48,515 nt of DNA from a virus, in IMG/VR virus record IMGVR_UViG_3300027865_000681, positions 1 to 48,515 of that record; one strand, written 5' to 3'. Position 1 is the first letter of the stretch; the number at the start of each line of letters is the position of its first letter. The notes under the pieces were generated by a model. The model was not told the origin of the DNA. It searched no databases and worked only from the letters and a program-made list of their open reading frames with translations. This document shows, one piece after another, positions 32,171-40,447 of the stretch. A program made the position numbers and the translations under genes.

Positions 32171-32829
32171 GCCAGAGAGAGCGAGAACACACCGCCGAGA
32201 GCCTGATCGATGTCTACGACCAGCTCTACCGAATCCAGGGGAAGAAGCAGCATCCCCGGAAGGTCCGGAACGGGAAGCTGATTACCCTGGGTCGCTACGG
32301 GGACGCGAAGTCTCGGAACTCTCGCTTCACGGAATTCATCGGGAAGCACGTCCCGGCCGGCGCCTCGATTCACGACGCCGGCTGCGGTCGGGGCTACATC
32401 CTGCGGAGCCTCGTCGAGATGGGCTACGACGCGACCGGCTCGGACTGTGCAGCGTCGCTGTTCTTCCAGGAGCTGAGGGACCTGAACGCCAAGAAAGTCG
32501 ACTACGCCGATCTTCGAGTCTTCGGGGAGGACCGCTTCGACGTGGTGATCTCCAACGACGTGCTGGAGCACCTGGTCGACGAGGACGCGGTCGCGGAGGC
32601 TATCGCCAACCTCGCCTTCATAACCAAGGACTGGCTGCTCATCTCCGTGGGCACGGGGCGCGCCAGGAACTACCCATCCACGCACAGGAACCTCGACATC
32701 GTAGACCTTCATCGCGTCCGCCGTGCTGGCGGATGGTGGAGGAAACAGATCACGCCCCACATGGACGTGGTCGCCACGCAAGAGACCAAGGTCAACTGGT
32801 ACCAGTTCGGGAGGAAGAGCCGACCATGA
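32167..32829 (+). CDS. SAM methyltransferase (Methyltransf_11/23 type)
   Basis: 220 residues from GTG 32167; AGGAGG (32154-32159) is 7 bases upstream. HDAGCGRGY (69-77) is motif I, ATGSDC (89-94) the acidic loop and VVISNDVLEHL (126-136) the post-motif helix. An N-terminal helical region (1-60) is extra. It directly precedes the sugar epimerase, with ATGA overlap. Confidence 0.8.
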   Translation: MSQREREHTAESLIDVYDQLYRIQGKKQHPRKVRNGKLITLGRYGDAKSRNSRFTEFIGKHVPAGASIHDAGCGRGYILRSLVEMGYDATGSDCAASLFFQELRDLNAKKVDYADLRVFGEDRFDVVISNDVLEHLVDEDAVAEAIANLAFITKDWLLISVGTGRARNYPSTHRNLDIVDLHRVRRAGGWWRKQITPHMDVVATQETKVNWYQFGRKSRP

Positions 32830-33731
32830 AAGCGATTATCTTTGGAGCCGGATTCATAGGGACAGCAACGGGAAACCGCATCCACGAGGACGGCGGTGAG
32901 GTCGTAGGCGCCGACAACTGGATGATCAAATCAGGAGAGCGCCAGCTCTTCGATTGCCAGACGGTCGATGTCAGGAAGCCGAAGAACGTGGAGGCCTTCA
33001 TCTCCGCGTACCGCCCACCGGTCATCTTCTGGTTCCCTGCTCGGCAGGGCTACAAGATGGACCACGCGGCGTTCGCGGACGTTCAGGTGCGGGGGACCTA
33101 CTCACTGTTCCAGGCACTCGACGCCCTGAAGGAAGACGGATACCGTCCCGACCGCATCGTCCTGGCGTCCTCCCAGGCGATCTACTCCCCGGGCGTTGAC
33201 GCTCCGGAGGGGCACCCGAAGGACCCGCCGTCTGTCTATGGGTTCTCAAAGCTCCAGCAAGAGGAAGCCTTCCGCTGGTTCTGCCGCAGCCGCGAGATCG
33301 TCTGTCTGGCCATGCGTTATTCCATCGTCCTGGGTCCGGGCCAGGCGCTCCAGTCGACGGAGTCTGGCCTTCTGAGGAACTGGAACCGCTGCCTGAAGGA
33401 CCGGAAGGCCCCGGAGATCTACGGGGACGGCGAGCAGCTCCGAGACTTCGTGCACATCGACGACGTGGCCCGGGCCAACATCCAGGCCGCGAAGTACCCG
33501 GTTTCTGAGTCGTTCAACATTGGGGGCCAGACCAGATCCGTCAAGGAGATGGCCGCTGCCTTCGATTCCATGACGGATTGCAAAACGCCGGTGGTTACCG
33601 GGAAGGCTGAAAGGCCCGGAGGTGAATACTCGATGACCTCAAGCTCCAGCTACGCAAAGGAGCGCCTGAAGTGGGAGGCGATAGCTGATCCGGAGGCCTG
33701 CATGCGGGACTTCCTTGACTACGCGAAGTGA
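32826..33731 (+). CDS. NAD-dependent sugar epimerase/dehydratase
   Basis: 301 residues from ATG 32826. GAGFIG (7-12) is the extended-SDR NAD motif, a Ser-rich VLASSQAIYSP strand supplies the active-site Ser/Thr, and Y-G-F-S-K around 138-142 is the catalytic Tyr-x3-Lys. RYSIVLGPGQ, RDFVHIDDVA and NIGG follow in family order. It would epimerise or dehydrate an NDP-sugar. It ends the first long coupled block; a large structured terminator follows. Confidence 0.88.
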   Translation: MKAIIFGAGFIGTATGNRIHEDGGEVVGADNWMIKSGERQLFDCQTVDVRKPKNVEAFISAYRPPVIFWFPARQGYKMDHAAFADVQVRGTYSLFQALDALKEDGYRPDRIVLASSQAIYSPGVDAPEGHPKDPPSVYGFSKLQQEEAFRWFCRSREIVCLAMRYSIVLGPGQALQSTESGLLRNWNRCLKDRKAPEIYGDGEQLRDFVHIDDVARANIQAAKYPVSESFNIGGQTRSVKEMAAAFDSMTDCKTPVVTGKAERPGGEYSMTSSSSYAKERLKWEAIADPEACMRDFLDYAK

Positions 33732-33745
33732 AAAGAACACACTGG

Positions 33746-33862
33746 GGCCGACAGATACGTCGCGTCCCGGGTAACTTCGATCGTTTCATAGCATTGGTCG
33801 CATCGGCTCCCCCCACCTCCTTACCCGGGAAGGTGACGTGTCGTGTCGGTGCGGCCTTTTTT
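33746..33862 (+). terminator. Large structured terminator with anti-SD-like loop
   Basis: The outer GGCC (33746-33749) pairs with GGCC (33853-33856), inner segments GACA/TGTC and GAYACGTC pair imperfectly, and CCCGGGTAA (33766-33774) pairs perfectly with TTACCCGGG (33821-33829). Six T residues follow (33857-33862). The 46-base loop contains CCACCTCC, overlapping CACCTCCTTA (33814-33823), which equals the 3' end of bacterial 16S rRNA. It may be a terminator, or the end of a small structured RNA. Confidence 0.6.
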
Positions 33863-33884
33863 CGTATTACAGGAGTGAAGAACC

Positions 33885-34193
33885 ATGAAGAGACGCGAAG
33901 CGTTGAAGACCGGAGTCCTCGGTCTGGTTGCAGGACTCCTTGGCCGTCGTGCGAACACGATGGAGACGACCGAAGCGGAGCGGCCTGACCCTACCGGCTC
34001 GACCATCCCGCACCCCGACACGTTCGCCGAGGTGAACGTCCACGAGTACACCGGCTGGCGGGTCACCGAGACCATCCGGGAGGACGGTACGCGGTCGCTG
34101 CACTACGACCAGGCGTCCGAAGTTCAGCCCAGCTTCGACGAGGTGAACGGCTCGAAGGCCGCCATCCTTCGGAAGCAGAGGACGGGTAGATGA
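33885..34193 (+). CDS. Small protein with Tat-like or membrane N-terminus
   Basis: 102 residues with AGGAG (33871-33875) upstream. KRREALKTGVLGLVAGLLG is a short hydrophobic segment behind a twin-Arg, similar to a Tat signal but lacking a full S-R-R-x-F-L-K and a clear cleavage site. The rest (26-102) is polar with a small beta-rich part. It is the first gene after the terminator. Function unknown. Confidence 0.65.
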   Translation: MKRREALKTGVLGLVAGLLGRRANTMETTEAERPDPTGSTIPHPDTFAEVNVHEYTGWRVTETIREDGTRSLHYDQASEVQPSFDEVNGSKAAILRKQRTGR

Positions 34194-34870
34194 GGGACGT
34201 CCTTTATGCGTGTTGCCCCATGCACTCCACCATCCTCGGTGGCAAGGTGGGAGGGAAGTGTTCCTATTACGGGAGCACTCTCTTTCTGTCTGATAGCTTT
34301 GGTGCACCGCTGAAGGTTGACCCTTTCGACTTCTCCAGGCTGCCGGCGTACCGCGACCCGATGTTCGAGATGAACCCAGGCGCCCGAGTCTTCGTGGAGC
34401 TGGGCACGCAACGAGGCTTCACCGCGCACCGGGCGGTCATCCATCTGCCGAAGGCGACCGTCCACTGCGTCGACCCTTGGTTCAACTTCGCCGGCAAGCC
34501 GGAGTACGTCGGCGACATGGACCTCTGCCATGCTGTCTTTCAAGAGCTTCACAAGGAGAACCTCGCCAGCGGACGAGTGATCGCGCACAAGGGATTCTCC
34601 TGGGACATCGCCGAGACGTTCGACGAGCCCATCGACTTCCTGTGGATCGACGGCGACCACACCTACGACGGTCTCATGAAGGACCTGGAGCTTTGGGTTC
34701 CGAAGGTCGTCCCTGGCGGGCTGATCGTGGGTGACAACCACGAGATGCCGGAGGTCGCTGGAGCCCTGAAGACGTGGGCGGAGAAGCACGGGTACACGTA
34801 CGAGGTGGGAGGCGCTTTGAAGAAGGCGCGTGGTAGACGCAAGCAATTCTGGTTTAAGAAGAAGGGATAG
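34190..34870 (+). CDS. Class I SAM methyltransferase (Methyltransf_24-like)
   Basis: 226 residues. VELGTQRG (69-76), HCVDPW (92-97), LWIDGDHTYDG (151-161), LELWVPKVVPGG (166-177) and VGDNHEM late. The IDGDHTYDG phrase is the classical Methyltransf_24 signature. An N-terminal segment (1-60) with paired Cys8-Cys9 is not explained. Likely a sugar O-methyltransferase. It overlaps the preceding gene by ATGA. Confidence 0.85.
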   Translation: MRDVLYACCPMHSTILGGKVGGKCSYYGSTLFLSDSFGAPLKVDPFDFSRLPAYRDPMFEMNPGARVFVELGTQRGFTAHRAVIHLPKATVHCVDPWFNFAGKPEYVGDMDLCHAVFQELHKENLASGRVIAHKGFSWDIAETFDEPIDFLWIDGDHTYDGLMKDLELWVPKVVPGGLIVGDNHEMPEVAGALKTWAEKHGYTYEVGGALKKARGRRKQFWFKKKG

Positions 34871-34872
34871 AG

Positions 34873-36615
34873 ATGCCGAAAAGACCGACCAAGCCCCGAG
34901 TTGCCATCTTGACCTCGCTGGTGGATTTCTCCCCAGCGTACAGCCTCGTCGGGATCATCCTCGACCAGGCCCGAGCGCTGAAGCGTGCCGGGTATGAGTA
35001 CGACCTGCTCTGCCTGAAGCACTTCAACAAGAACGATGCCGAGGTCATCGAGCGTGAAGGCCTCAACATCAAGTACATCCTCCCGCAGACTCGCCTCGTC
35101 GATTACCGGGCGAACCAGCCAGCGGAAGAGGACCACGTCGAGAAGAAGACGAAGAACCGCGTCGAGGGGTTCGAGACGCAGGTCGCCGTTCACTTCGAGA
35201 GCAACGAGGAGAAGGGGTGGGTCGGGTACCGCGAAGCCCTGGAGCCCTACGACACCATCATCGACCACGACTTGATGTTCTTGTCGTGGCACCTCCCGCA
35301 GAATGCCGCGCTGCGTCGCTGCATCGACCTGTGGCCGGAGAAGAACTGGCTCCACTGGGTCCACTCCGGGCCGTCGAACCCGCCGCGCGATCTCTGCTAC
35401 CCCTCGGACCTTCGCTTCTCCTGCGCGCCGCACTCGACGTACTGCTACCTCAACCACTCGCAGGCGAGCGAGTACGCGCTGATGATCAACGCCCCGGCGA
35501 ACGTCGTCCGGACGGTCTACAACCCGAAGGACCTGCGCGACGTCTGGGGCTTCTCGAAGCTCTCGGACGACATCATCGATCGCTACAATCTCATGGACCA
35601 TCAGATTCTGGTGGTCTATCCGTTCTCGACTCCGCGCTGGCACGACAAGGGTGTCCGCCAGCTCATGCGGATTTTCGGGAACTGGAAGGAGATGGGCGTC
35701 CGCGCGAAGCTCGTCCTCATCAACGCGCATTGCAACTCGCCCCAGGACCAGGCGGACGTCGATGGCATCGAGGCCTACTGCAAGGTCGCCAAGCTGGAGC
35801 TGGACGAGGATGTCATCCTGACGTCCCGGTACGGCGACGAGATTGGCGAGAAGAAGCTCCGCTACACGGTGCCGTTCCGTACGGTCCGCGAGCTGGTGAT
35901 GCTCTCCAACACGTTCATCTTCCCCTCGGTCTCTGAGTGCTGCTCACTGATTCAGGCCGAGGCCTCGATGGCCGGCAAGTTCATGGTCCTCAATCGGGAC
36001 TTCCGTCCGATGCTGGAGTTCTGCTCCGAGGGCGTGATGACGTACGAGTTCACGCAGAACGACCCGAACTCCAACCCGGAATACTACGAGTGCGTCGCCA
36101 AGGAAATCTGGGCGAACCTCCAGGCTGAGTCCTCAATCATGAATCGCACCGAGGCGATCACTCGGGTCTACAACCGCGATTGGATTTTCAAGAACCAACT
36201 CGAACCGCTGCTCTATCTCCGCTTCAGTCTTCGCAAGGACGTCCCGGCCAAGCCAGCGTCGCGCGAGGTCCTCCGGCCCGAGCTGGTCAGCGACGACGAG
36301 ATGGGGCACAAGACGGAGCCGGCCCCACAGATGGTCATCGAGGGACCTGGCGGACAGACCATCCCCCTCCGGGTGGCGCTGCCGACTGAGACAGTTCCGC
36401 CGGAATCCATCGTCGCCGAGGAGACGCCGCCCGGGCCTGACAGTGAGAAGCCCAACTACGAGGATCCCTGGGACGGCATGGAGTGCTCGGTCTTCGGGAC
36501 GTGCTCCAGCGAGCAGAAGGTCCAGTGCTACGAGCAGGCCGGGCACTGCCTGGTCCTCGACGAGATCGATCACCGCGAGCGAGTGGCAGAGGCCCGTAGC
36601 GGCCAGAAGAAGTGA
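34873..36615 (+). CDS. Large glycosyltransferase with Cys-rich tail
   Basis: 580 residues. A GT-B fold is indicated by the N-terminal VAILTSLVDFSPAYSLVG and AGYEYDLLCL strands, the central VVYPFSTPRWHDKGVRQLM and the donor loop FIFPSVSECCSLIQAEASMAGKF. After about residue 440 a Pro/Glu-rich linker leads to a small C-terminal unit with four spaced Cys (ECSVFGTCSSEQKVQCYEQAGHC), which could bind metal or form disulfides. This tail is unusual for a GT4-like enzyme. It may recognise an acceptor protein. Confidence 0.78.
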   Translation: MPKRPTKPRVAILTSLVDFSPAYSLVGIILDQARALKRAGYEYDLLCLKHFNKNDAEVIEREGLNIKYILPQTRLVDYRANQPAEEDHVEKKTKNRVEGFETQVAVHFESNEEKGWVGYREALEPYDTIIDHDLMFLSWHLPQNAALRRCIDLWPEKNWLHWVHSGPSNPPRDLCYPSDLRFSCAPHSTYCYLNHSQASEYALMINAPANVVRTVYNPKDLRDVWGFSKLSDDIIDRYNLMDHQILVVYPFSTPRWHDKGVRQLMRIFGNWKEMGVRAKLVLINAHCNSPQDQADVDGIEAYCKVAKLELDEDVILTSRYGDEIGEKKLRYTVPFRTVRELVMLSNTFIFPSVSECCSLIQAEASMAGKFMVLNRDFRPMLEFCSEGVMTYEFTQNDPNSNPEYYECVAKEIWANLQAESSIMNRTEAITRVYNRDWIFKNQLEPLLYLRFSLRKDVPAKPASREVLRPELVSDDEMGHKTEPAPQMVIEGPGGQTIPLRVALPTETVPPESIVAEETPPGPDSEKPNYEDPWDGMECSVFGTCSSEQKVQCYEQAGHCLVLDEIDHRERVAEARSGQKK

Positions 36616-36629
36616 AAGAAGAAGAGGCT

Positions 36630-36646
36630 GCCGCTGGGCCAGCGGC
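36630..36646. promoter_or_regulatory. Short hairpin before the exonuclease gene
   Basis: GCCGCTG (36630-36636) and CAGCGGC (36640-36646) form a perfect 7-bp stem with a 3-base loop in the 83-base gap. No T-run follows. Confidence 0.5.
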
Positions 36647-36698
36647 CCACGGCTGAGAATCTGGCGAAGGCGCCATGCGCCGAGAGGAGAGCTGACCG

Positions 36699-37286
36699 AT
36701 GAAGAGAACCGTATTCTTCGACCTTGAGACCGGGGGACTGGAGCCAGGTGTCCACCCCATCATTCAATTCGCAGCGGTGGCCGTCGACGAGAACTTCCAC
36801 ACGCTCGAAGAGCTGGAGCTGAAGCTCCGGTTCGACATCGGCGTGTGCACCGGCGAGGCCCTGGAGGTGAACTCCTTCGACCCTGACGTCTGGGAGAAGC
36901 AGGCCATCGACCCGCGTGCGGCGATGGTTGCGATCACGTCTTTCCTGAAACGCCACAACACGGTGAAGCTCATCAGCAAGCGGGGCAACCCGTACTACGT
37001 GGCGCTCATGGTGGGACACAACGCATCGAACTTCGACGGCCCCTTCCTCCAGAAGTGGTACCGTCAGGCCGACGAGTTCCTCCCTGGGTTCTTCCGGGTG
37101 ATGTGTACTTCGCAGCTCGCGCAGTGGCACTTCTACAACCACCCGGAGCCGCCGAAGGACATGAAGCTCGGGACTCTCTGCGAGCACTTCGGCATCGAGC
37201 TTCCCGAGCACGCGGCGCACGACGCCCTCGCGGACGTCCGGGCGAATGTCCAACTGGCGAAGGTTCTCTTGGAGGCACGAGGCTGA
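36699..37286 (+). CDS. DEDDh 3'-5' exonuclease
   Basis: 195 residues. FFDLETGG (6-13; Asp8, Glu10) is ExoI, GHNASNFDGPFL (106-117; Asp113) ExoII and HDALADVRA (174-182; His174, Asp179) ExoIII, matching RNase T / DNA polymerase III epsilon-type nucleases. It would degrade single-stranded ends or short RNA/DNA. It looks out of place among glycan genes and may be a phage DNA-metabolism gene carried in the same operon. Its stop overlaps the next start (TGATG). Confidence 0.88.
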   Translation: MKRTVFFDLETGGLEPGVHPIIQFAAVAVDENFHTLEELELKLRFDIGVCTGEALEVNSFDPDVWEKQAIDPRAAMVAITSFLKRHNTVKLISKRGNPYYVALMVGHNASNFDGPFLQKWYRQADEFLPGFFRVMCTSQLAQWHFYNHPEPPKDMKLGTLCEHFGIELPEHAAHDALADVRANVQLAKVLLEARG

Positions 37287-37921
37287 TGGGCGGAGAATTC
37301 AGCGAGGTCTATCACCACCGGATGCGGTACTTCCTGACACCGCAGTTCGATATGTACCGGCACATCCGCGAGCGCATCGCGGCCGACACGCCCGGCAATC
37401 TGATCGTAGACGAGGCCCTGGCCGTGCTCGATTACGGGTGCGGGAACGGCGTCGGCTGCATCATGCTCAAGCACGACGGCTGGCAGATCGTCGGCATCGA
37501 TTCTGACGAGGAGGCCATCGCGTTTGCCCGTGACTCGTGGGGGCACCTCGCCGAGTTCAAGCACCAGGACTGGGCCGCCCCTGCCGACGAGGCGAGCGAC
37601 GAGCATCGCTACCGTCGGCAGTACGACATCGTCGTCTCCCTGGAGGTCATCGAGCATGTCGACAACCCGGTGGCTCTGCTCCAAGCTCTCCGCGACTCGT
37701 GCCGGAACGGGGCTCGCGTCTTCGTCTCGACGCTGAACCACAACAGCCAGTACCGCAAGAACCGGGGTCACGTCGGGAAGTTCTGCGTCGAGGACTTCCG
37801 CGTCCTCTGCGCGAAGGTCTTCCCGGGTGTCCGCATCTTCAACTACGACTTCAGCGAGGAGCTGGACGACGAGTCCACCCTGACGCCGATGGTCGCAGTC
37901 TGGAAGGAGGGCGCCGAATGA
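37286..37921 (+). CDS. SAM methyltransferase (Methyltransf_23/UbiG-like)
   Basis: 211 residues from ATG 37286. LDYGCGNGVG (48-57), VGIDSDEEAI (69-78) and VVSLEVIEHVDNP (116-128) are strong UbiG/Methyltransf_23 motifs; VFVSTLNHNSQYRKNRGHVGKF follows as the substrate loop. Substrate unknown. ATGA overlap with the next gene. Confidence 0.83.
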   Translation: MGGEFSEVYHHRMRYFLTPQFDMYRHIRERIAADTPGNLIVDEALAVLDYGCGNGVGCIMLKHDGWQIVGIDSDEEAIAFARDSWGHLAEFKHQDWAAPADEASDEHRYRRQYDIVVSLEVIEHVDNPVALLQALRDSCRNGARVFVSTLNHNSQYRKNRGHVGKFCVEDFRVLCAKVFPGVRIFNYDFSEELDDESTLTPMVAVWKEGAE

Positions 37922-38358
37922 CTGATGCCATCCTCGATGCCATCGAGCAGGCCAGCCTCATGACTTCGGACCAGCAGAAGGAGAAGGCCGAGGCCGATCG
38001 CGACAAGGCTGCGTCTGAAGCTCTCATGGCGAGCCTTCGCCGGGGCGCTGAGGACGACGCCAAGCGCTGGGAACGGTTCGAAAGGCTCCACGGCAAGATC
38101 CCCGAACGGACCGACGTGGAGTATTTCCCAGAGGGTCATCCCTACGCTGGCTTCGCGATGACGACTCACACGACCCCTGACCCCCTCAGAGCCCGCAAGT
38201 GCCGCGAGGGGGCCGAGCAGTGGCGCAAGGACACCGACGCCTGGTGCGAGCGCCTGGTGGGGCCTCCTCGTCCTCGTCGTAAGAAGAAGCGCAAGAAGGA
38301 GGCCGAGGCTGACCCTGAGCGTCAGCTTCTGGCGGCCAGGCAGAATGAGATTTTCTGA
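37918..38358 (+). CDS. Charged helical protein of unknown function
   Basis: 146 residues, mostly Lys/Glu/Asp/Arg-rich helix, with a short ordered patch (DVEYFPEGHPYAGFAMTTHT, about 68-87) and a basic C-terminus RRKKKRKKEAEA. No family is recognised. It overlaps both neighbours. It could be a nucleic-acid-binding or scaffolding protein. Confidence 0.6.
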   Translation: MTDAILDAIEQASLMTSDQQKEKAEADRDKAASEALMASLRRGAEDDAKRWERFERLHGKIPERTDVEYFPEGHPYAGFAMTTHTTPDPLRARKCREGAEQWRKDTDAWCERLVGPPRPRRKKKRKKEAEADPERQLLAARQNEIF

Positions 38359-38893
38359 CGTGACGAAGCAGTACAACGAAGCCCAATGGAACATGATTCG
38401 GGAACAGTGCCCGAGGCCTCGCGTCGCCGTAGAGCTGGGCAGCTACTGCGGTCTCTGGGCCGGCCAGCTCCTCGAAGAGCACCCCGGCGTGGGCGAGCTG
38501 TACTGCGTCGACCGCTTCAACAACAACCGCACCTGGAAGCTCTGGCGGGCCGCCGTGGCTCCTCACAGGGAGAAGGTCACCGTCCTCCCCGTGGAGCTGG
38601 AGGTGGCCGAGCACATCTGGACGACGACCATCAAGGAGAAGATCGACATCCTCTACGTGGACGCCGATCACCACTTCAAGGCCGTGCTCCACGACCTGAG
38701 CTTCTGGGTTCCCTGGGTCCGGATGGGCGGGCTCATCCTCTGCCACGACTGGCAGATGTCCGGGCCGCGAGGAGCCATCGGGCGCTTCTTCGGGCAGGAG
38801 AACGTCACCATCGAGAAGTTCGGGCCGCGCGCTTTCTGCGAGTCCGCCTGGATCCGCAAGCGGAAGGAGTACCCCCCGTGCGAGTCTCCTTAG
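38345..38893 (+). CDS. Class I SAM methyltransferase (Methyltransf_24-like)
   Basis: 182 residues. VELGSYCG (29-36), YCVDRF (53-58), ILYVDADHHFK (102-112), WVPWVRMGG (121-129) and LCHDWQ (132-137). DADH replaces the usual DGDH, and the C-terminal part is short. It is probably an O-methyltransferase. It overlaps the glycosyltransferase start. Confidence 0.8.
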   Translation: MRFSDVTKQYNEAQWNMIREQCPRPRVAVELGSYCGLWAGQLLEEHPGVGELYCVDRFNNNRTWKLWRAAVAPHREKVTVLPVELEVAEHIWTTTIKEKIDILYVDADHHFKAVLHDLSFWVPWVRMGGLILCHDWQMSGPRGAIGRFFGQENVTIEKFGPRAFCESAWIRKRKEYPPCESP

Positions 38894-39717
38894 TTTGTGT
38901 CACAGGATCCACAGAGCTGAACAGCCGCCTCCGTGCCGAGCTGCTCTGGCGAATGGTGAACAGTGCCCACCTCAATCCGGGGCACCCCTTTGAGCTGATC
39001 CTCGTGGACAACTCCCAGGGCGGAGCGCACCGCAAGGCCATCCGGGACATCTTCGACAGCTACCGGTCCGTGACTCACATCGTCCAGAATCGCATCAACG
39101 AGTTCCACGGTGGCGGCGTGCGCCAGGGGCTTCAGCTCGCCGACGGGGACATGCTGGTTCAGATTACCGACGACCTGGAGCTGAAGCCTGGATGGCTCTC
39201 GGCACTGATTCACCCCTTGCTCATCTACCCGGAGGAGAAGTTCGTCGGCGGGCTCGTGAAGGGTCACAACGTGCGCGCCCCGGTGATACGTCGGTTCGAT
39301 CTGGAGGGCATCAAGTACGTCGTCCGGCCAAAGTGCGCCGCTTACTGCTGGGCCTATTCTCGCAAGACCTACAAGGAGATGGGCGATTGGAGGCGGGCTC
39401 ATTTCGCCGACACTCGTTTCTCCAAGAGGCTCCAGCGTGCCGGCTACGTCTTCACTCTTCCCGAGGAGAGGTACGCCGACGAAACGAACCTCAACTATCT
39501 CCGTCCCTGGGACTACAAGAACGAGCGAGGCATCCACGCGCAGCAGCTCAAGCACCAGCACCTCGACCACGTCTGGCCGACGGGAGTCTGTGCCAGTCTC
39601 TTGCATCCACCGGTCGTCCCGACAACCGAGCACCCGCTGAAGAACCCCGAGGGCATCGGCCCTGGAGCCTACCCCGAGGACTGGCTCGCAGAACAGGAGA
39701 TCGCCGGTGATTCATGA
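38878..39717 (+). CDS. GT2-family glycosyltransferase (GT-A fold)
   Basis: 279 residues from GTG 38878 with AAGGAG (38864-38869). It starts VSLVCVTGSTELNSRL, then ELILVDNSQGG, an ADGDMLVQITDDLELKPGW segment with the Asp-Asp that acts as the DXD-type metal motif, and a Y-C-W-A-Y-S block. Inverting GT2 enzymes transfer a sugar from an NDP donor. Acceptor unknown. Confidence 0.8.
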   Translation: MRVSLVCVTGSTELNSRLRAELLWRMVNSAHLNPGHPFELILVDNSQGGAHRKAIRDIFDSYRSVTHIVQNRINEFHGGGVRQGLQLADGDMLVQITDDLELKPGWLSALIHPLLIYPEEKFVGGLVKGHNVRAPVIRRFDLEGIKYVVRPKCAAYCWAYSRKTYKEMGDWRRAHFADTRFSKRLQRAGYVFTLPEERYADETNLNYLRPWDYKNERGIHAQQLKHQHLDHVWPTGVCASLLHPPVVPTTEHPLKNPEGIGPGAYPEDWLAEQEIAGDS

Positions 39718-40447
39718 GGTTCGGAACATCTACGATCTGGAAGGAACCGAGGAGGGCAGGCGCCTTTGGATTGTCGCCCCCGGTCCGACCTCTCGGGACC
39801 TCGACAAGTGGGGCCACCTCATGGTCGGCGAGACGGTCATCGCGCTGAACAGCGCGATCGAGATCGTCAAGAAGCCGGCCTTCTGGCTCTACGCCGACAA
39901 GCGTTTCTCCTGGCTCTACGGTCACGAGCTGCATGGGACCAAGGCACGGATGAAGCCTGGCGTCGACACGCCGCACCGCGTCATCGTTCCGCACCACCAG
40001 ACGAAGAAGCTCCGGCTCTACTTCGCCGGCCAGGAGGTCTACTCCTTCCACTACCAGATGCCGATCAAGCGCAGGCTGCCGGAGGAGGAGCGCGAGGACA
40101 AGCCGTTCTGGTACGCCCCGGACGACCGCTTCATTCCTGGGCATGCCTCGGTGGCTTCTACGGCTTGCAGCGTCGCCTGTCTCCTGCGGCCTCGTGTCGT
40201 GATTCTCGTCGGCATCGACTTCATGATTCCTGACGGCGTTTACTACCACCCGGACGTCGTGAAGAACAAGGGACCAACAGAGAAAGCGAGGAACCTCGGG
40301 GCCGGCCTAAGCTGGTTCAAGGGCGCGCTGACCAAGAAGGGTGGCATCTGGCCTGGACTCAACATCGTGACGCCGTCGGTCTATCTGGCTTCCCAGGCTC
40401 CCGTGAGGCATCGGAACTGGGAGGAGATCGCACGCGGTGAGGAGTAA
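39707..40447 (+). CDS. DUF115/Maf-like protein, copy 6
   Basis: 246 residues from GTG 39707 (AGGAGA upstream). LWIVAPGPTSRDLD (20-33), Asn48 in ALNSAI and Asp64 in YADKR match the conserved positions, although Thr-Ser replaces Ser-Leu. RVVILVGIDFMIPDGVYYHPD is the second motif. It lies next to a GT2 enzyme and shortly before the GalNAc-transferase-like gene. A glycosyltransferase role is inferred. Confidence 0.6.
   Translation: MIHEVRNIYDLEGTEEGRRLWIVAPGPTSRDLDKWGHLMVGETVIALNSAIEIVKKPAFWLYADKRFSWLYGHELHGTKARMKPGVDTPHRVIVPHHQTKKLRLYFAGQEVYSFHYQMPIKRRLPEEEREDKPFWYAPDDRFIPGHASVASTACSVACLLRPRVVILVGIDFMIPDGVYYHPDVVKNKGPTEKARNLGAGLSWFKGALTKKGGIWPGLNIVTPSVYLASQAPVRHRNWEEIARGEE

Noticed and set aside
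9105-33829. Paired CCCGGG sites in three intergenic regions
   Set aside because: CCCGGG is expected often at this GC content and palindromic pairs are natural parts of GC hairpins, so no separate claim is made.
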